In this document: positions 34,541 through 45,636 of the stretch, in pieces | Layout of the letters: the number at the start of each line of letters is the position of its first letter | How positions within the stretch are numbered: the first letter of the stretch is position 1 | Origin: Stenocarpella maydis | Taxonomy: Eukaryota; Ascomycota; Sordariomycetes; Diaporthales; Diaporthaceae | Assembly (NCBI GenBank): GCA_002270565.1 | Contig: NQMI01000003.1 | Location: 799,331-863,330 of the forward strand | Length of the DNA stretch: 64,000 nucleotides | Direction of reading: 5' to 3' | Notes under the pieces: generated by a model | The model's database searches: none | Told to the model about the DNA's origin: nothing | Seen by the model: only the letters and a program-made list of their open reading frames with translations | Position numbers and translations under genes: made by a program

Positions 34541-35737
34541 TTAGTGCTGCTTTACCTCAACAGCCCCCAGTCGCACGCACAACCCCTCGCCGTCATGAGA
34601 CTCCGGCCTCATGGCAGTCTTGACCATCCACAGCAAGGCCAAACTCTCCCTACATGGCACCATACACATACGCGTCTCCAAGGAAGGTATACACCAACAG
34701 TTCACGCACTTGAAGTCCGTCCCTCGGCCTGGGGACCACCGGATAAGGCATGCCCTGACCAACCAAATCTCATCCGCAGCCTGGGCCTGGAGGGACGCCG
34801 CGCCCAGCATGCCACAGCGCATGGTCACAACCTTCCTGTACTCCAGCTTCGTGATTACCTGAGTGGACAAGCTGGCGCCGAGGGGCGTGGCGTGCATGCG
34901 CCCGAGCCTCTAGGCTCTGCCTTAGCACTTGGAGCAGCACACTGTTGAAACTTTCCAGTCACGGCGGAAGGATCGGATCTTCCAGCCTTAAAAGGGTAGC
35001 CTCTGTGTGAGATGCTATATTTGGGAGCCGCGAGCGCGCGAGTTGCAAGAACACATACTCCCAACATTCTCGCTCTGTGGCTGCGGGGGAAACGCCTCGT
35101 TGCGTCGTTCGACCTCGCCTGGGCCCTCCCTTGTTGTTTCCTCGGCATATGGGCCGAGTGTCAACTGGTCCCAGATAACCTCTTGTATCGCTGTGCCATC
35201 CCGGCTATACGAAGGCAACAGCTTGTCCACAATATCGAGCATCGCCAACGGCAATGGGAACAAGCAGTCGCCGCCCTCTACAGCGCCACTTATATCCCTC
35301 CGGCCGAGGCTCAGGTCATAGACCACACGCCGGACGAACCTGTCCAGGATCTGCAGCGTGCGTGGTGGCTTGCGCAGCGCGTAGGTGGCTGTTGGGGGCG
35401 GAGCGGGCGAGACGGACATGTCGCTGGCGTCGCCTCAGGTGTAGGAGAGGGCGATGTACCTATCCTTGGTATCGTCCAGGCAGACGCACCGGAGGCTGCT
35501 GGTGATGGTGTTGCTGGCCAGGTCATGGCCTATCAGGTGTAGGAGGCGGATAGAGCGAGGGGCGGTCAAGGGCCTATATTTATATGCTCCTAGACAGCGA
35601 GTCTCTGAACGGATTTGCCTCAGGTATATCCTTGACGCCGAGATCCGACCTGATGCTTCGCGGAGTCCACATGGTGCCAGGCCTGGAACTTGAAATACCC
35701 ACGTGCAACTTTGCAGCGGGCGATGCACGAGGATCAA
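34541..35737 (-). pseudogene. HET-domain pseudogene
   Basis: Minus strand. The start of a HET domain is clear at about 35585-35425: YKYRPLTAPRSIRLLHL, then SLRCVCLDDTKDRYIALSYT. The next codon is TGA where HET proteins have Trp (SYTWG), a G-to-A change typical of RIP. The frame then continues with PPRTLQILDRFVRRVVYDLS and GDCLFPLPLAMLDIVDKLL, is interrupted again near 35010, and ends with a C-terminal-looking block (RKVVTMRCGMLG...DEIWLVRACL) at 34541-34897. The HET core motif with VDAVCINQ is missing. HET proteins trigger incompatibility-type cell death; this copy is dead. Confidence 0.65.
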
Positions 35738-35835
35738 AAATGGTGGTTATTACAGGCCTCCATGATATGGGGTGATTAAAGAGCCTGGCCCCACAAAGAG
35801 TTCTGAGGGATGCAGCCGGCATCTTACCGTTAGCA

Positions 35836-37342
35836 ATGGCCTGGTTTTTTGAGGAGGAGGGGCGATGGAAGCGCAGATACTGTGCCGACCCTGACGATTT
35901 TACTGATGTCGTTCAGCTCCTTGTTGACAAGGGAGCCGATGTCAACGCTTTCGACAATCACGGAAACACTCCACTTTTCTACGCGTGCATGCTTGGGAAT
36001 TACCAGCTTTTTTGCACCCTTCTCCGACAAGGGGCCTTAATTTCGACGACACACATTTTTCTCGTGGAGAAGGTTGACAGCTGCAAACTTGTTGGAATCA
36101 ACACTCGAGGCCTTTGTGTGGGATGAGAATCAACGGCCCAGGCTTAGACTCCGTCCAGAGCAACTTGAAGAACTCGAAAATAGATGGAGACGAATCGTCG
36201 GCGACCTTTTAGATGCCGGAAAACGAGCAGCAGGGGATGATCCTCAAATGGTGCGGCTTCTGCAGACAGCATGTCTCCAGGAGGATATCTCCTGGGTTAA
36301 GAGGCTTATTGAATATGGGGTTCCGATCGACGCCCAAGCTACTATTAGTCGTGGTCAGACCCTACGAGGGAGATTCTACGCTTGTTCGCTTCATGCTGCC
36401 GCCGCCGGGGGACACTCTGCTGTGGTCCAACTGCTCCTCAATTGCGGGGCGCGGCCTTTAGATAATGGTCTGTCGAAATGTGCCCAGAGCTTGAAGCCTT
36501 TTTTGGGACGCAAGACTCTGGAACAGACAGCTCTGGCGGTCGCCATTTATGAGTCGAGGCTTGCTTTGGAGGATAGCCCGCGGAGATCCAAACTCTGGGA
36601 AACGTGCCTCGTGCTCATGGAAGCTGAGTCTCTACCAGAGGGCCTTGTCGAGTTACTTGAGCCATCTGCCCGAGATGGCCAGGTCCCTCTGGTGAAGCGT
36701 TTACTCCAGATGGGGTATAGACTCTCCCAGGCCCCCGAAACCAGAAGTTTTGAGATGATCCAGCTCCTTATACAGCACGATTCTAGATTTGACCCCCGTC
36801 AAGCACAACAGCTAGCTATGAGAAGAAGAGATTGCCGGCTGCTGAGTGATCTTTTTCGTAAATGGGGCAATCTAGTGGCTCTCGACGAACCCAGGTGGCC
36901 TCTTTTGGCAGACGTCGACAACGTTGGAATTGAGATTCTCGATGCCATTCTCTCTGTTCACAGCGTCAACGACATATTTCACCTCGCCGACGGAAAGGAA
37001 ACGACACTAGTGCAAATGGAATGCAGAAGAGGTTCCAGGGCCTCAGTCAAGTTTCTGCTTGGGAAGGGCGCCAATTTATACCTGCCAGATATACCTGCCA
37101 GATTCAGGCAACAATGCCCTAACTACCTTGAAGGACAGGCTCACAACCCAGTGGATGGGACCCTTTGCATTTTACCAAAGGTATGGAGCGTGGGAGCTCT
37201 TCTAGCTGCTAGAGCGCCATATGCTAGAGGAAGGGGAAAAGATCCGAGGCCGATGCAGAATCAAAGCCCAGCGCCACACGCCAGTTCGCAGAGGAGCCAG
37301 CCGCAAGTCTCTAGAAAGTCGTCCGTGCCCAACAGGCACTGA
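35836..37342 (+). pseudogene. Ankyrin-repeat gene with a frameshift
   Basis: A first frame (35836 to about 36040) has one good ankyrin repeat: VVQLLVDKGADVNAFDNHGN followed by TPLFYACMLGNYQLFCTLLRQGA. A second frame continues from about 36041 to 37342 with LLESTLEAFVWDENQRP, VKRLIEYGVPIDA, SLHAAAAGGHSAVVQLLLNC and weaker repeats to VKFLLGKGANLYLPD. The junction around 36030-36060 needs a small indel or an unrecognised intron. The last about 60 residues (after 37140) are not ankyrin-like and overlap the start of the HET gene in another frame. Ankyrin tails often accompany fungal HET and STAND proteins. It is either broken or a sequencing error hides one base. Confidence 0.55.
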
Positions 37343-37361
37343 TACTCGTCTACGGTTACCA

Positions 37362-39191
37362 ATGGGAAGAAAAGATGTAGAGGATTTCCAGCATACGCCC
37401 TTGTCGGAACACGACGCATTCCGTACAATGATACTGCACCCTGCGAAGGACCCAGGCGCCCTAATTGAGTGCGAATTGATACAATATGCTCTGTGTCTCG
37501 CCCCGGAATACGAGGCACTAGCATATGTTTGGGGCAGCAGCGGCGTACCAAGACACATCAGGCTGGACCACAAGAACCTCGAAATCACATCTAGCCTATA
37601 CGATGCGCTTCGGCGAGAGTCAGACCCACGCCTCTTGTGGGTCGATGCGGTCTGTATCAATCAACGCGACACTGAAGAGCGCAACCAACAGGTGACATTC
37701 ATGGGTGACATTTACATGAATGCAAGCAGAGTTCTCATTTGGCTCGGGAACGCGGATGAAGAATCCTATTTGGTCTTTCAGCACATAGAACGACCCTGCC
37801 AACACCGGGACTATGTCAGGTCAACCCGCTATAGACAGCACGGCGTGATATTCCAGTCTTTCATGGAACCCCATCTTGACATGCCGATGCGTGCAGGGGC
37901 GACAGATGTGGCCATTCAGAGGCTCTTCCAGCGACCTTGGTTTTTCCGTACGTGGGTGATCCAGGAGAAAGGACTGAGGAAAGAAGCCACGATCTGTTGT
38001 GGACCCGACTCTGCCTCTTGGGAAGAAGTCTATTTGCTGCTATCAGAGGATACGTTTAACGAGTCCATGTCCTACCATCCTCTCTATGGCCTTGATTACG
38101 AACGCCGGGTCCATGATTTGCACCATCTAAGCTTGTCGAATAGCTCCCGGGAATTGCTTAGATATAACCGAGACTGTCAGGCCGCGGACCCAAAAGACAG
38201 AGTCTATGGAATTCTGGGCTTGTTGAAACCTGGGCTCATCAAAGTGAACTACGAGTTAGATGTCCAAGAGATTTACCGCAATTTCACCCAGGCCGTTATC
38301 CAGGATGAGGACAGCATACAGATTTTGAATCTATGCGGAACAAGGCATTCCTTGCCCGATTTACCTTCCTGGGTTCCGGATTTCAGCGTGGGACGCTCCT
38401 CATGTCACCTTTCCGGGCTGGAAGAAAGTGGAGGTCCTGATTGCATGTATTGGGACACAGATCACCTGAAAACTCACCTGACCAAAGTTTTACCAGGGCT
38501 GGGATTCCGAGATGATGGCAAGAAACTCGTAATCAAAGGCAAGGCCATTGGCACTGTTCGAGCTGTTGGTGATGAGATGCCTGTGAGCAAGGAATACGCA
38601 CATGGTACTGAGAAATTCTCTCGGATCATCTCGGGGTGGGAGTCTCTAACCATCCGAAATGCCCCCACCCAAGAGCTGAGCACATACTGGAACTCAGCTG
38701 ACCCCCAAAGCTCGGTATCCAATGCTTTTCTGGAGACGTTGATTGCTCTCAACGATGACAATCAGGAATCTATGCCTATCGGAGGTGCAATTTGGTACAA
38801 ACAACATGGGACTGGTGCTCTCTTGGAGAGGGAGTGTCAATACTTCGAGGATGTTGAGTGCAACACTATTCTGAGCCACGAAGACAAGGGCGATGTCTGG
38901 TGCGGTCATGAATTCAGTCAGAGTTATGACTGGTATATCCGGAGATTGGAACTGGCGGTGTACGGCAGGAAGCTGTTCGTCACCGAGGGAGGGGCATTGG
39001 GGCTGGGGGATCCAGAATTACAGCCAGGAGATGACATTATTTTCCTCCCAGGTGCCCCTCACCCTTTTGCCATCCGGGACTTCGACGGTGACTCATTCAC
39101 GGTCTCGGGGGATTGTTATATACATCGCTTTCATGTATCGAGGCTGTTCGAGAATCATGAAAAGCCTATCAGGGACTATGTCTTTAGGTAG
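37362..39191 (+). CDS. HET-domain protein (heterokaryon incompatibility type), 609 aa
   Basis: Intact single-exon frame. The ATG at 37362 is preferred: the frame extends upstream to 37221, but those 47 residues are Arg-rich, overlap the ankyrin frame and precede the conserved start. HET motifs: YEALAYVWGSSG (residues about 50-61), LLWVDAVCINQRDTEERNQQ (about 91-110), VLIWLGNADEES, and RPWFFRTWVIQE. Downstream come DPKDRVYGILGL and a C-terminal LFVTEGGALGLGDPELQPGD block found in long HET proteins. HET proteins, when triggered by a non-self partner, cause cell death at fusion points. It lies next to a HET pseudogene and an ankyrin gene, a typical recognition-gene cluster. Confidence 0.92.
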   Translation: MGRKDVEDFQHTPLSEHDAFRTMILHPAKDPGALIECELIQYALCLAPEYEALAYVWGSSGVPRHIRLDHKNLEITSSLYDALRRESDPRLLWVDAVCINQRDTEERNQQVTFMGDIYMNASRVLIWLGNADEESYLVFQHIERPCQHRDYVRSTRYRQHGVIFQSFMEPHLDMPMRAGATDVAIQRLFQRPWFFRTWVIQEKGLRKEATICCGPDSASWEEVYLLLSEDTFNESMSYHPLYGLDYERRVHDLHHLSLSNSSRELLRYNRDCQAADPKDRVYGILGLLKPGLIKVNYELDVQEIYRNFTQAVIQDEDSIQILNLCGTRHSLPDLPSWVPDFSVGRSSCHLSGLEESGGPDCMYWDTDHLKTHLTKVLPGLGFRDDGKKLVIKGKAIGTVRAVGDEMPVSKEYAHGTEKFSRIISGWESLTIRNAPTQELSTYWNSADPQSSVSNAFLETLIALNDDNQESMPIGGAIWYKQHGTGALLERECQYFEDVECNTILSHEDKGDVWCGHEFSQSYDWYIRRLELAVYGRKLFVTEGGALGLGDPELQPGDDIIFLPGAPHPFAIRDFDGDSFTVSGDCYIHRFHVSRLFENHEKPIRDYVFR

Positions 39192-41706
39192 CAACATACG
39201 TCTATTTGCTCGTCACTAAATAAATGGGCCTCCTGAATATAGAGGTGTCCTTGTCGCGACCGAGTATCGGTTATAACATGTTTGGTGCCGGCTGCGCGGG
39301 GAAGTAAATGAACAGTTTCATGTAATACATGTTGCAATCTTCAGGCCAGATCCTGGAATTATATTAGCGTAACTAGAGAAGGATCTAGACCCTTTAGCGC
39401 CAACGGGTCAAGGTTTAGATAGGTTCCGGGGAGCATCCATATGTTTCAAGAGTTGGATACTAGCATTAATACATATATACTGTAAGTTGGACCTCAAGCC
39501 AAAACAAAAAAAAAGTTCCCCACATTGTATATTACCGGCCGGAATACAAGAAGGCAGTATCAAAATTCACATCATACTTCGCGTTAGGCCAGAGTACTAG
39601 TTACCTATTAACAGTGCACTGGGAAAGGGTGAGGAGGGGCAATACAGTCTTTCTCGGAGCATTTCGAGGGGTGGTGATGTGTGAAGTGGGTCATAGTCCA
39701 AGAGACCGAGTGCAGGGTCGTCTGGTGATGTGGGTTAGTTATCAGGTGTCTGGGCGTACTCACGTACAAGCATTACCTAAGTACTTAGGTAACCTGCCTA
39801 ACGAATCTCAGAGGGGAACTCGGTCTACGGCGGCGTTGCCTTGAATAGCAGACATGCATCACTGGAGGCGTCATGGACAGCAACAGGAGCAGTAATAGTA
39901 GCATCGTAGGAAGAAGGTTTTGGCTGTGGTAGAGGTGGTGACAATGCCGCCGCGGTTTGAGGAGTGGTAAGAGGCTGCCCGGGCGGGTGCATCTCACCCC
40001 ACAGCTCAAGTTGGCGTCGCAGGATCCTTGTGCGCTCGCCTTGGGCCCCCCGGCTCAACACCGGTAGCCGACAGAGCCTGCCGACTCTGCTGGGGGCAGG
40101 GACAGTTGAGGAAGGGGAGTAGACGGCCAACGCCCCGAGAGGCGCAACAATTGAAATCGATCCTAGACGAAGGGATAGAGCATACAATGGGGCACGACCA
40201 AGAGCTTCTACCCACACCGCTGGGTGGTCCATGCATCTAATGTGTTAGCCATGTGCCTGAGAATGCCATGTCCCTCAAGAATTATCAAAGCTAAGGGGTT
40301 CCTCCATTTCTCCATCATCATCATCATCATCACCACCATCACGGCCCGGCCTGAGGCGACGGTGTTGCGGATGACCAACTCCTCTACAGCCTGTTGGACG
40401 AAGAAGCGCTTGACGCTGCCGTGGTGGCTCAGGACCCCACATGCAGCCTGGCGGTCCAGGTGCCGAGGGACCAGTGAGTACTGCCACGGCTGAAGAAAAA
40501 GATATGGTGGCAAGGGAGGCTATCGTCGTCGTCGATGATCAGTTCGATGACTTCCTTCGGAGGTACCTAGGTAGCAGCATGCCCCAGGAGGCGTCGGATA
40601 TATCTGCTGCCGCTGTGGATGTTGTAGCAATTGTTCACGTGGCGGTCCTTGCCAGACCTGTGCCACCACCGACGCAGCCCCATAGGCCTCGTGGTTCGGG
40701 GTGAGCCACAGGGATGCTGGGCTGATTCCGCTGTCTGCCAGGCCCTGCCCAAGGCGGTGGGGAGATGCGGTGCTGCAGCTCGGGCTGGCCGCTATCATGG
40801 CCGCCTGCGTGTTCGCCGCCACACGGAGGGTGAGAATAAGGCTGTCCCCGGACGGGTAGGCATCCTGGATGACTGGTTCCTACGCCGGGTTTGGGGTCTG
40901 GCTCTGACTGCACGTCTCGTGTGGGCGGCAGGCAGGACGGGGAAGCCAAACGGCTGAGGCAGACAAGACAGTCGCCCAAGCTGCTGGCCTCGCTGCGAGG
41001 ACTGGCACACGTCGAAGTCATCGTCGGGCTCGTCGACGCCTTAAGGGCCTGTCGATGCGCTCCATGACGGCCAGGCCGATGCCCACGGCGGAGGGCTGAG
41101 GCTGTCTGATGAGGTTGACGGGGAGAAGGGCTCCACGGCAGTGCAGGTGCACGACAGTTGTCACAGGAGCTGCAGGTCTGCTCGAGGAGGCATGAGACAC
41201 GCACCATCGCATCGCCATGCCAGTGCCGCAGAGACAAGATATCGGCCAGGGTTTGGGTCAGCGCTGGGCACATGCCCCACAATCAAGACTTAGCGTCACT
41301 ACATGCATGACGTCAAAGTACCCGATACCCCCGGCTGTGGGTGGGGGGGCCCTGCGCCCTGCCTCCGTCTTTGTCAGCACGGCCCCTCACCATTGCCAAT
41401 CACTACTCCGTACTGCCCGGCTTGATTACATCATCACTGGATGTCGCCATGATCCCCTGTGCAGGTACGGAGTACATACGTGACGGGACTATGTGTACTA
41501 TGGTTAGCCCTGGAAATAAAACCTCCCTTCCAGGTCACTCGGGAGACCCACACTGTCGATCCCTTCTTATTACGTACCAAGTTTCACAGCGCCAAGCTCA
41601 CTAGACTTCTTCAGGCAGTAGTTGCTTGATTGGGTACTATTTAGTACTCGAATTTCGACCATTCTAACTATTCTGACTGTTTCCCTTGGTGTTTTGGTGC
41701 TTCTGC
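39192..41706. other. Unassigned, partly degenerate coding DNA
   Basis: Many overlapping frames. On the minus strand at about 41100-41240 a TCSSCDNCR cluster (three Cys) follows a RHWHGDAMVRVS segment, which could be a zinc-binding relic; RecQ-type helicases have a similar C-x2-C-x-N-C end, but this is weak. Around 40520-41010 further protein-like pieces appear in shifting frames. No family can be named with confidence. Confidence 0.35.
40311..40340. repeat. (CAT)n microsatellite
   Basis: About nine near-perfect ATC/ACC triplets, CCATCATCATCATCATCATC followed by ACCACCATCAC. Confidence 0.9.
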
Positions 41707-42786
41707 CTACCAGGGCGTGAAACGCCCTTCTGCTCGGATCACGTCTTTGCAGCGTTCTGGCGTACTAGCCAGCAGATACCTGATATATTCCTCATCGATC
41801 GATTCCCACGCTTCTCATACCCACTAACGAAGTTGATTGTACGATGGTTGGTTTACGTGACCGTACTTTTGCTCAATATAATCCTTCATCCGGCACTAGA
41901 TTGTCTCAATAGGGTTGAGGTCAGGGCTGAACACTGGCCACTGCATTATAGTAACACCACGTTCACATAGATCCTCAATTATCCCACAAGCCGAATGGCC
42001 ACTGGCGCCATCTTGTATAAGGATTAGCTCTATACCCGTTTCTTATCTGCACAGTCTGACCCAACCATCGATAAGAGGAATAGTATGTTGGCGATAAGTC
42101 TCCTCGTTAATCAACCCCCATTCCTTCTCCCAGAATAGGCACGGTCCCTTCTGCCTACCCGGAATGCCTAAGAAGCAAGCCCAGAATATCCAGCCCCCCT
42201 TCTTCTGCCAGCGGGCAACAACGCAGGTCTCGTCCCAGATCTCATCTGCCTTGCGTGTGACATACTGCTTGCGATGGGGACCGCCAGTCACCCAGGTCTC
42301 ATCAGTCCAGAGGACTCGTGCCCACTGCGCGGGGGTCCAGTGCTCGTGGGCGTGTGCCCAGGCCAGTCGGGCTTGTCTGTTTTCCTCAGAGATAGGGGGC
42401 TTTCTTCGGGCAACATAGCGTTTATAGCCGAGGCGACGAAGTGTTAAGCGAATACAGTACAGACCAACTTGAATACCCATTATTGCGAAGGAGGAGGCGG
42501 CCAGGGCGGCCCACGTAAGCCGACGGGTGATCTTCAAGCTGCTGACATACCTGACAAGGTCAGCAACTTGCTCAGCAGTAAGGATAGGAAGCCTGCCACG
42601 GGCATCCCAGTGGATATCATCATCTTTCGAGCGGATAGCACGACGAATCTGAGACGGTGTAAATCGCTTCTTAAGGCGGTGGAAGATCTCGGTCTGAGAG
42701 AGTCTGCCCTCAAAGTAGAGGTTCCGGATAAGCTTCTTATCATCAGGGACGAGCTGTCTGGTCGAAACACCCTTCGGTCGGGCCAT
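41707..42786 (-). pseudogene. RIP-damaged Tc1/mariner transposase (DD34E)
   Basis: Minus strand, start MARPKGVSTRQL at 42786. N-terminal helix-turn-helix part (LIRNLYFEGRLSQTEIFHRL). The catalytic triad can be read: Asp in LWTDETWV, Asp in LIQDGASGHSA, and Glu in SPDLNPIE, with 34 residues between the second Asp and the Glu (DD34E, the Tc1 class). After VRLCR a stop interrupts the frame, and three further stops follow downstream, including a TAG in NPIETI*CRM where Trp is expected. These fit C-to-T/G-to-A decay. The upstream 40 residues from 42906 are not transposase-like. TIRs could not be found by eye, so the element ends are not given. Confidence 0.85.
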
Positions 42787-43026
42787 TGTGTGTGCAGCAA
42801 GGCGTGGCGATAGTACGCAGAGAGAACGTTTGGTCTGTTTAGTCGAAATGGTCTGTTTGCGTGCCGAAGAGAAAAAATTGCGTTTCCGTGGGTGAGGCAG
42901 AAACATGGGTCTACACCAAAATTAGTATGGTGCGGAATGCAGGGGGCACAGAGGTACAAAACAGGGGGGTTTTAATTACGCCCTTAACCACAGTATATTG
43001 ACGAACGTGTGATCCACTTGTATCAA
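42787..43026. other. Upstream flank of the Tc1/mariner relic
   Basis: Contains TATGGTGCGGAATGCAGGGG at 42918, similar at its first nine bases to the ends of the palindromic element at 11898. It may be a related transposon end, but no partner end was found. Confidence 0.35.
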
Positions 43027-43114
43027 CCTTAGCCTTGACCTTAGCCTTAGCCTTGACCTTAACCTTAACCTTAACCTTAACCTTAACCTTAACCTTAACC
43101 TTAACCTTAACCTC
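43027..43114. repeat. CCTTAA hexamer array (telomere-like in form)
   Basis: About nine perfect CCTTAA units at 43057-43112 after several variant units (CCTTAG, CCTTGA) at 43027-43056, then degenerate units (CCTCAT, CAACGT) beyond 43113. The usual filamentous-fungal telomere repeat is TTAGGG/CCCTAA; TTAAGG differs, so this is a satellite of similar period rather than a proven interstitial telomere. Confidence 0.9.
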
Positions 43115-45423
43115 ATCGTCAACATCAACGTCAACCTCAGCTCCAGGCCCGCTCTTTTCCTACTCGACCCAGAGACATTCTCGCCTCTGCGACAGCGCAC
43201 AGCCCGACGACATTCCGACACCGAGTACCCTGCCTGCCCCTACCACGCACAGCTTGTCTCCCACAGACCCTCCTCAGTGCTGCCGCCTCGGCGACGAGCC
43301 ACCGAGCCACGGCACGATATCCACACTGTTGCGGTGGGCACCCGATGCCAGCGACGCAGGGACGAGAGGACGACGGCAGTGACAAGAGGCATAACCCTGT
43401 AGGTAGTGAAATGAGTTCCACCAAGGCTAAGGTCGATCCGGTGCTGATCAGGGCAGCAGGGCATACAGCAGCGACAGGAACAACAGCAACAATAACAACA
43501 AGATGATGGTTGTTATCCACCCATGCCAACCTCCATTTGTATCCACTCCTGGCATCTGCCCTGTCAGCCTGTCTGCTACATCAACCTGACATCTGAGATT
43601 GGACGTCCCGCTTCTTCAAGCTGCCTCTCCTTCGTACGCATCACGACAAAATCATGGACAGCGCGCCCTCGGGGCCTCGCACAGCCCAGAAATCCCACAA
43701 TCTTTTCCAAGTTTACCTACGCCTGTGGCCCCCTCCCAAGGCTGGCATATAATGACCGAGAATTTTCTGGCGGACGAGCCTCCTTCGGCTGACGCCGTCC
43801 CGAAGGCACCAACCGTCGTCGTCCTCCTGCCCCTCCACTCCCACCCTCGAAGAGACCCTAGCAAAGCTGCAACGAGCATGCCGAATCTGATCTTCGCCCC
43901 ACCAGGTGGCTATAGAATAACCTCCTGCGGTCAGTCGGTCGAACCAAGGCCAGCCGTGCTAGACTTTGCGCCAGAGCACGAGCCCGAGCACAAATGGCCA
44001 TGACGACGATGGTGGACAATAACGACGACGACGAAGATAACGAGCAGAGACACGTCGGCGAGGAGATGACGGTCTTGGGCTTTGGCAGCACCGCGCAACT
44101 CCCAGAGTACATATGCTCCGCACGCAGCAGGGCCGCCTCCCACTGGCACAGCTCGTGCGTATCCTACCCGGCATCTGCTGCGATGCCACCTTCTCCCTCC
44201 ATGTCTAACGCCACCAAGACCTCGACAAGGCTCGGCCTGGCCCACCTTGACCTGATGATGCTCTTCTTTGTGAAGGCGGGCCCGGCCTGTGGGTGGAAGT
44301 CCTTGGGTTTTGTGGCTCAGCATGGACAACAAGGACAAGGATAGGGACGAGGACGAGGACGGAGACAACAACAATCACAGACCGAGACGAAGCCGACGCC
44401 GACCACAGCTTTGTCACGTGATCACCCTGCTGGCCATGATCATGGCGTAGGCGGTATAGCTCTGCCGCTGATTGATGACGGCTGACATGACAGCGGCGGC
44501 GACGAAAAACTTGATGGCGACGGTAACAACGCTTCTCCAGGCACAGCCAGGCAGATCACCCCCCCCCCACGTGGTCCTTTGCTGACACCCTGGTCTTCGC
44601 CAATGCAGGCGACAAGAAGCTTGACGACATCATCGTCAACGATCTTGTCGACCTGCTGTGACCGCATGCCGGTCTGACGATATCTCCTCCGCTGTTGTCG
44701 TAATAATTCTTCGCATCTTCTTCCAGTGTCTTGGCTGTACGCGACCTCGATGACGAATGGCGGTGATGGAGCCCCGAGAAGCAGAGCTGGTTGTCCGGGC
44801 TCTTGTCAAACAAGATGAGTACGTCGCTTTCCTTCCCCAGCTCCCGGCGGAGTTTATGGTACTGGGATGGGGTGATATGCAACACCATATACCGTAGCTG
44901 ATGGTGCCGCCTGATAGAAACAGTCCTCCCCACGCCCCTCGGACGAGCTCCCTATCACATACTCTATCCCCCTCGTGCTTATAGTCTGATGTGAAGCTTA
45001 TGATGGCTGGCCGTGCCCGGTGCATGGTCCGACAGTAATGATGCCGTCAGGAAGGGAGACGAACCGCACTTCTGACAGAGGACGCAGCCAGGACCGGCGC
45101 CGTGGCGTGTCTCCGCCGGGCGGTCTATTCGACTTTTTACAAAAAGGTGGGGAGGGGGCAAAGACAGGCACTGGCGGTATGGGTGCCCTCGGTAAATAGC
45201 ATATTGGAATGCTGAACCCCGAAGATCCCAACAGGGAGGCAATGCGGATGGGAAATGCGTCCACGGTAAGCACGGATGATGCGTGTGTCGTTGGCTAATA
45301 GGAGTGGGAACTTGAGACCCGCAGGAAGCAATTTCAAATGTTGGTACGGACATAAGACACCAAAAGCTGTGGTTTCATGAAGAGCCGTGGTCATATAAAA
45401 CAGGCCATGGCGCCCAAAAAGCT
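43115..45423. other. No confident gene
   Basis: GC-rich with many overlapping frames. The most protein-like is minus strand 44556-44933 (125 aa; a helical segment with SQYHKLRRELGKESDVLILF), flanked by further readable pieces in other frames, so it may be a decayed gene. No family recognised. Confidence 0.35.
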
Positions 45424-45428
45424 GTAAT

Positions 45429-45636
45429 TGTTGGCTGGGTCACGTATTGCAATACGATTGGGGGTTATGGTTAAAATTCTCTATTCTAGGAGTAGTGGGT
45501 GTAGTGGGCGTAGCCCGCCAGCTATCTCGGGCTATATAGTGGGTGGTAGATGCTTAGTAAGCAACTACGTACTCGGCTACAGTATGGTGGGCTGTGGCGC
45601 TGCCTCACCAGTTTGTTTGAGACTGCTATTGCCACA
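45429..45636 (-). repeat. Copia LTR 1
   Basis: 208 bp, begins TGTTGGCTGGGTCACG and ends TTGCCACA, sharing most of its sequence with the LTRs at 52800 and 56153 but more diverged. Preceded by GTAAT (45424-45428), which matches the 5 bp after LTR 3. Confidence 0.88.

Noticed and set aside
43057..43112. True interstitial telomere
   Set aside because: Unit is CCTTAA, not the common CCCTAA; kept as a telomere-like satellite only.
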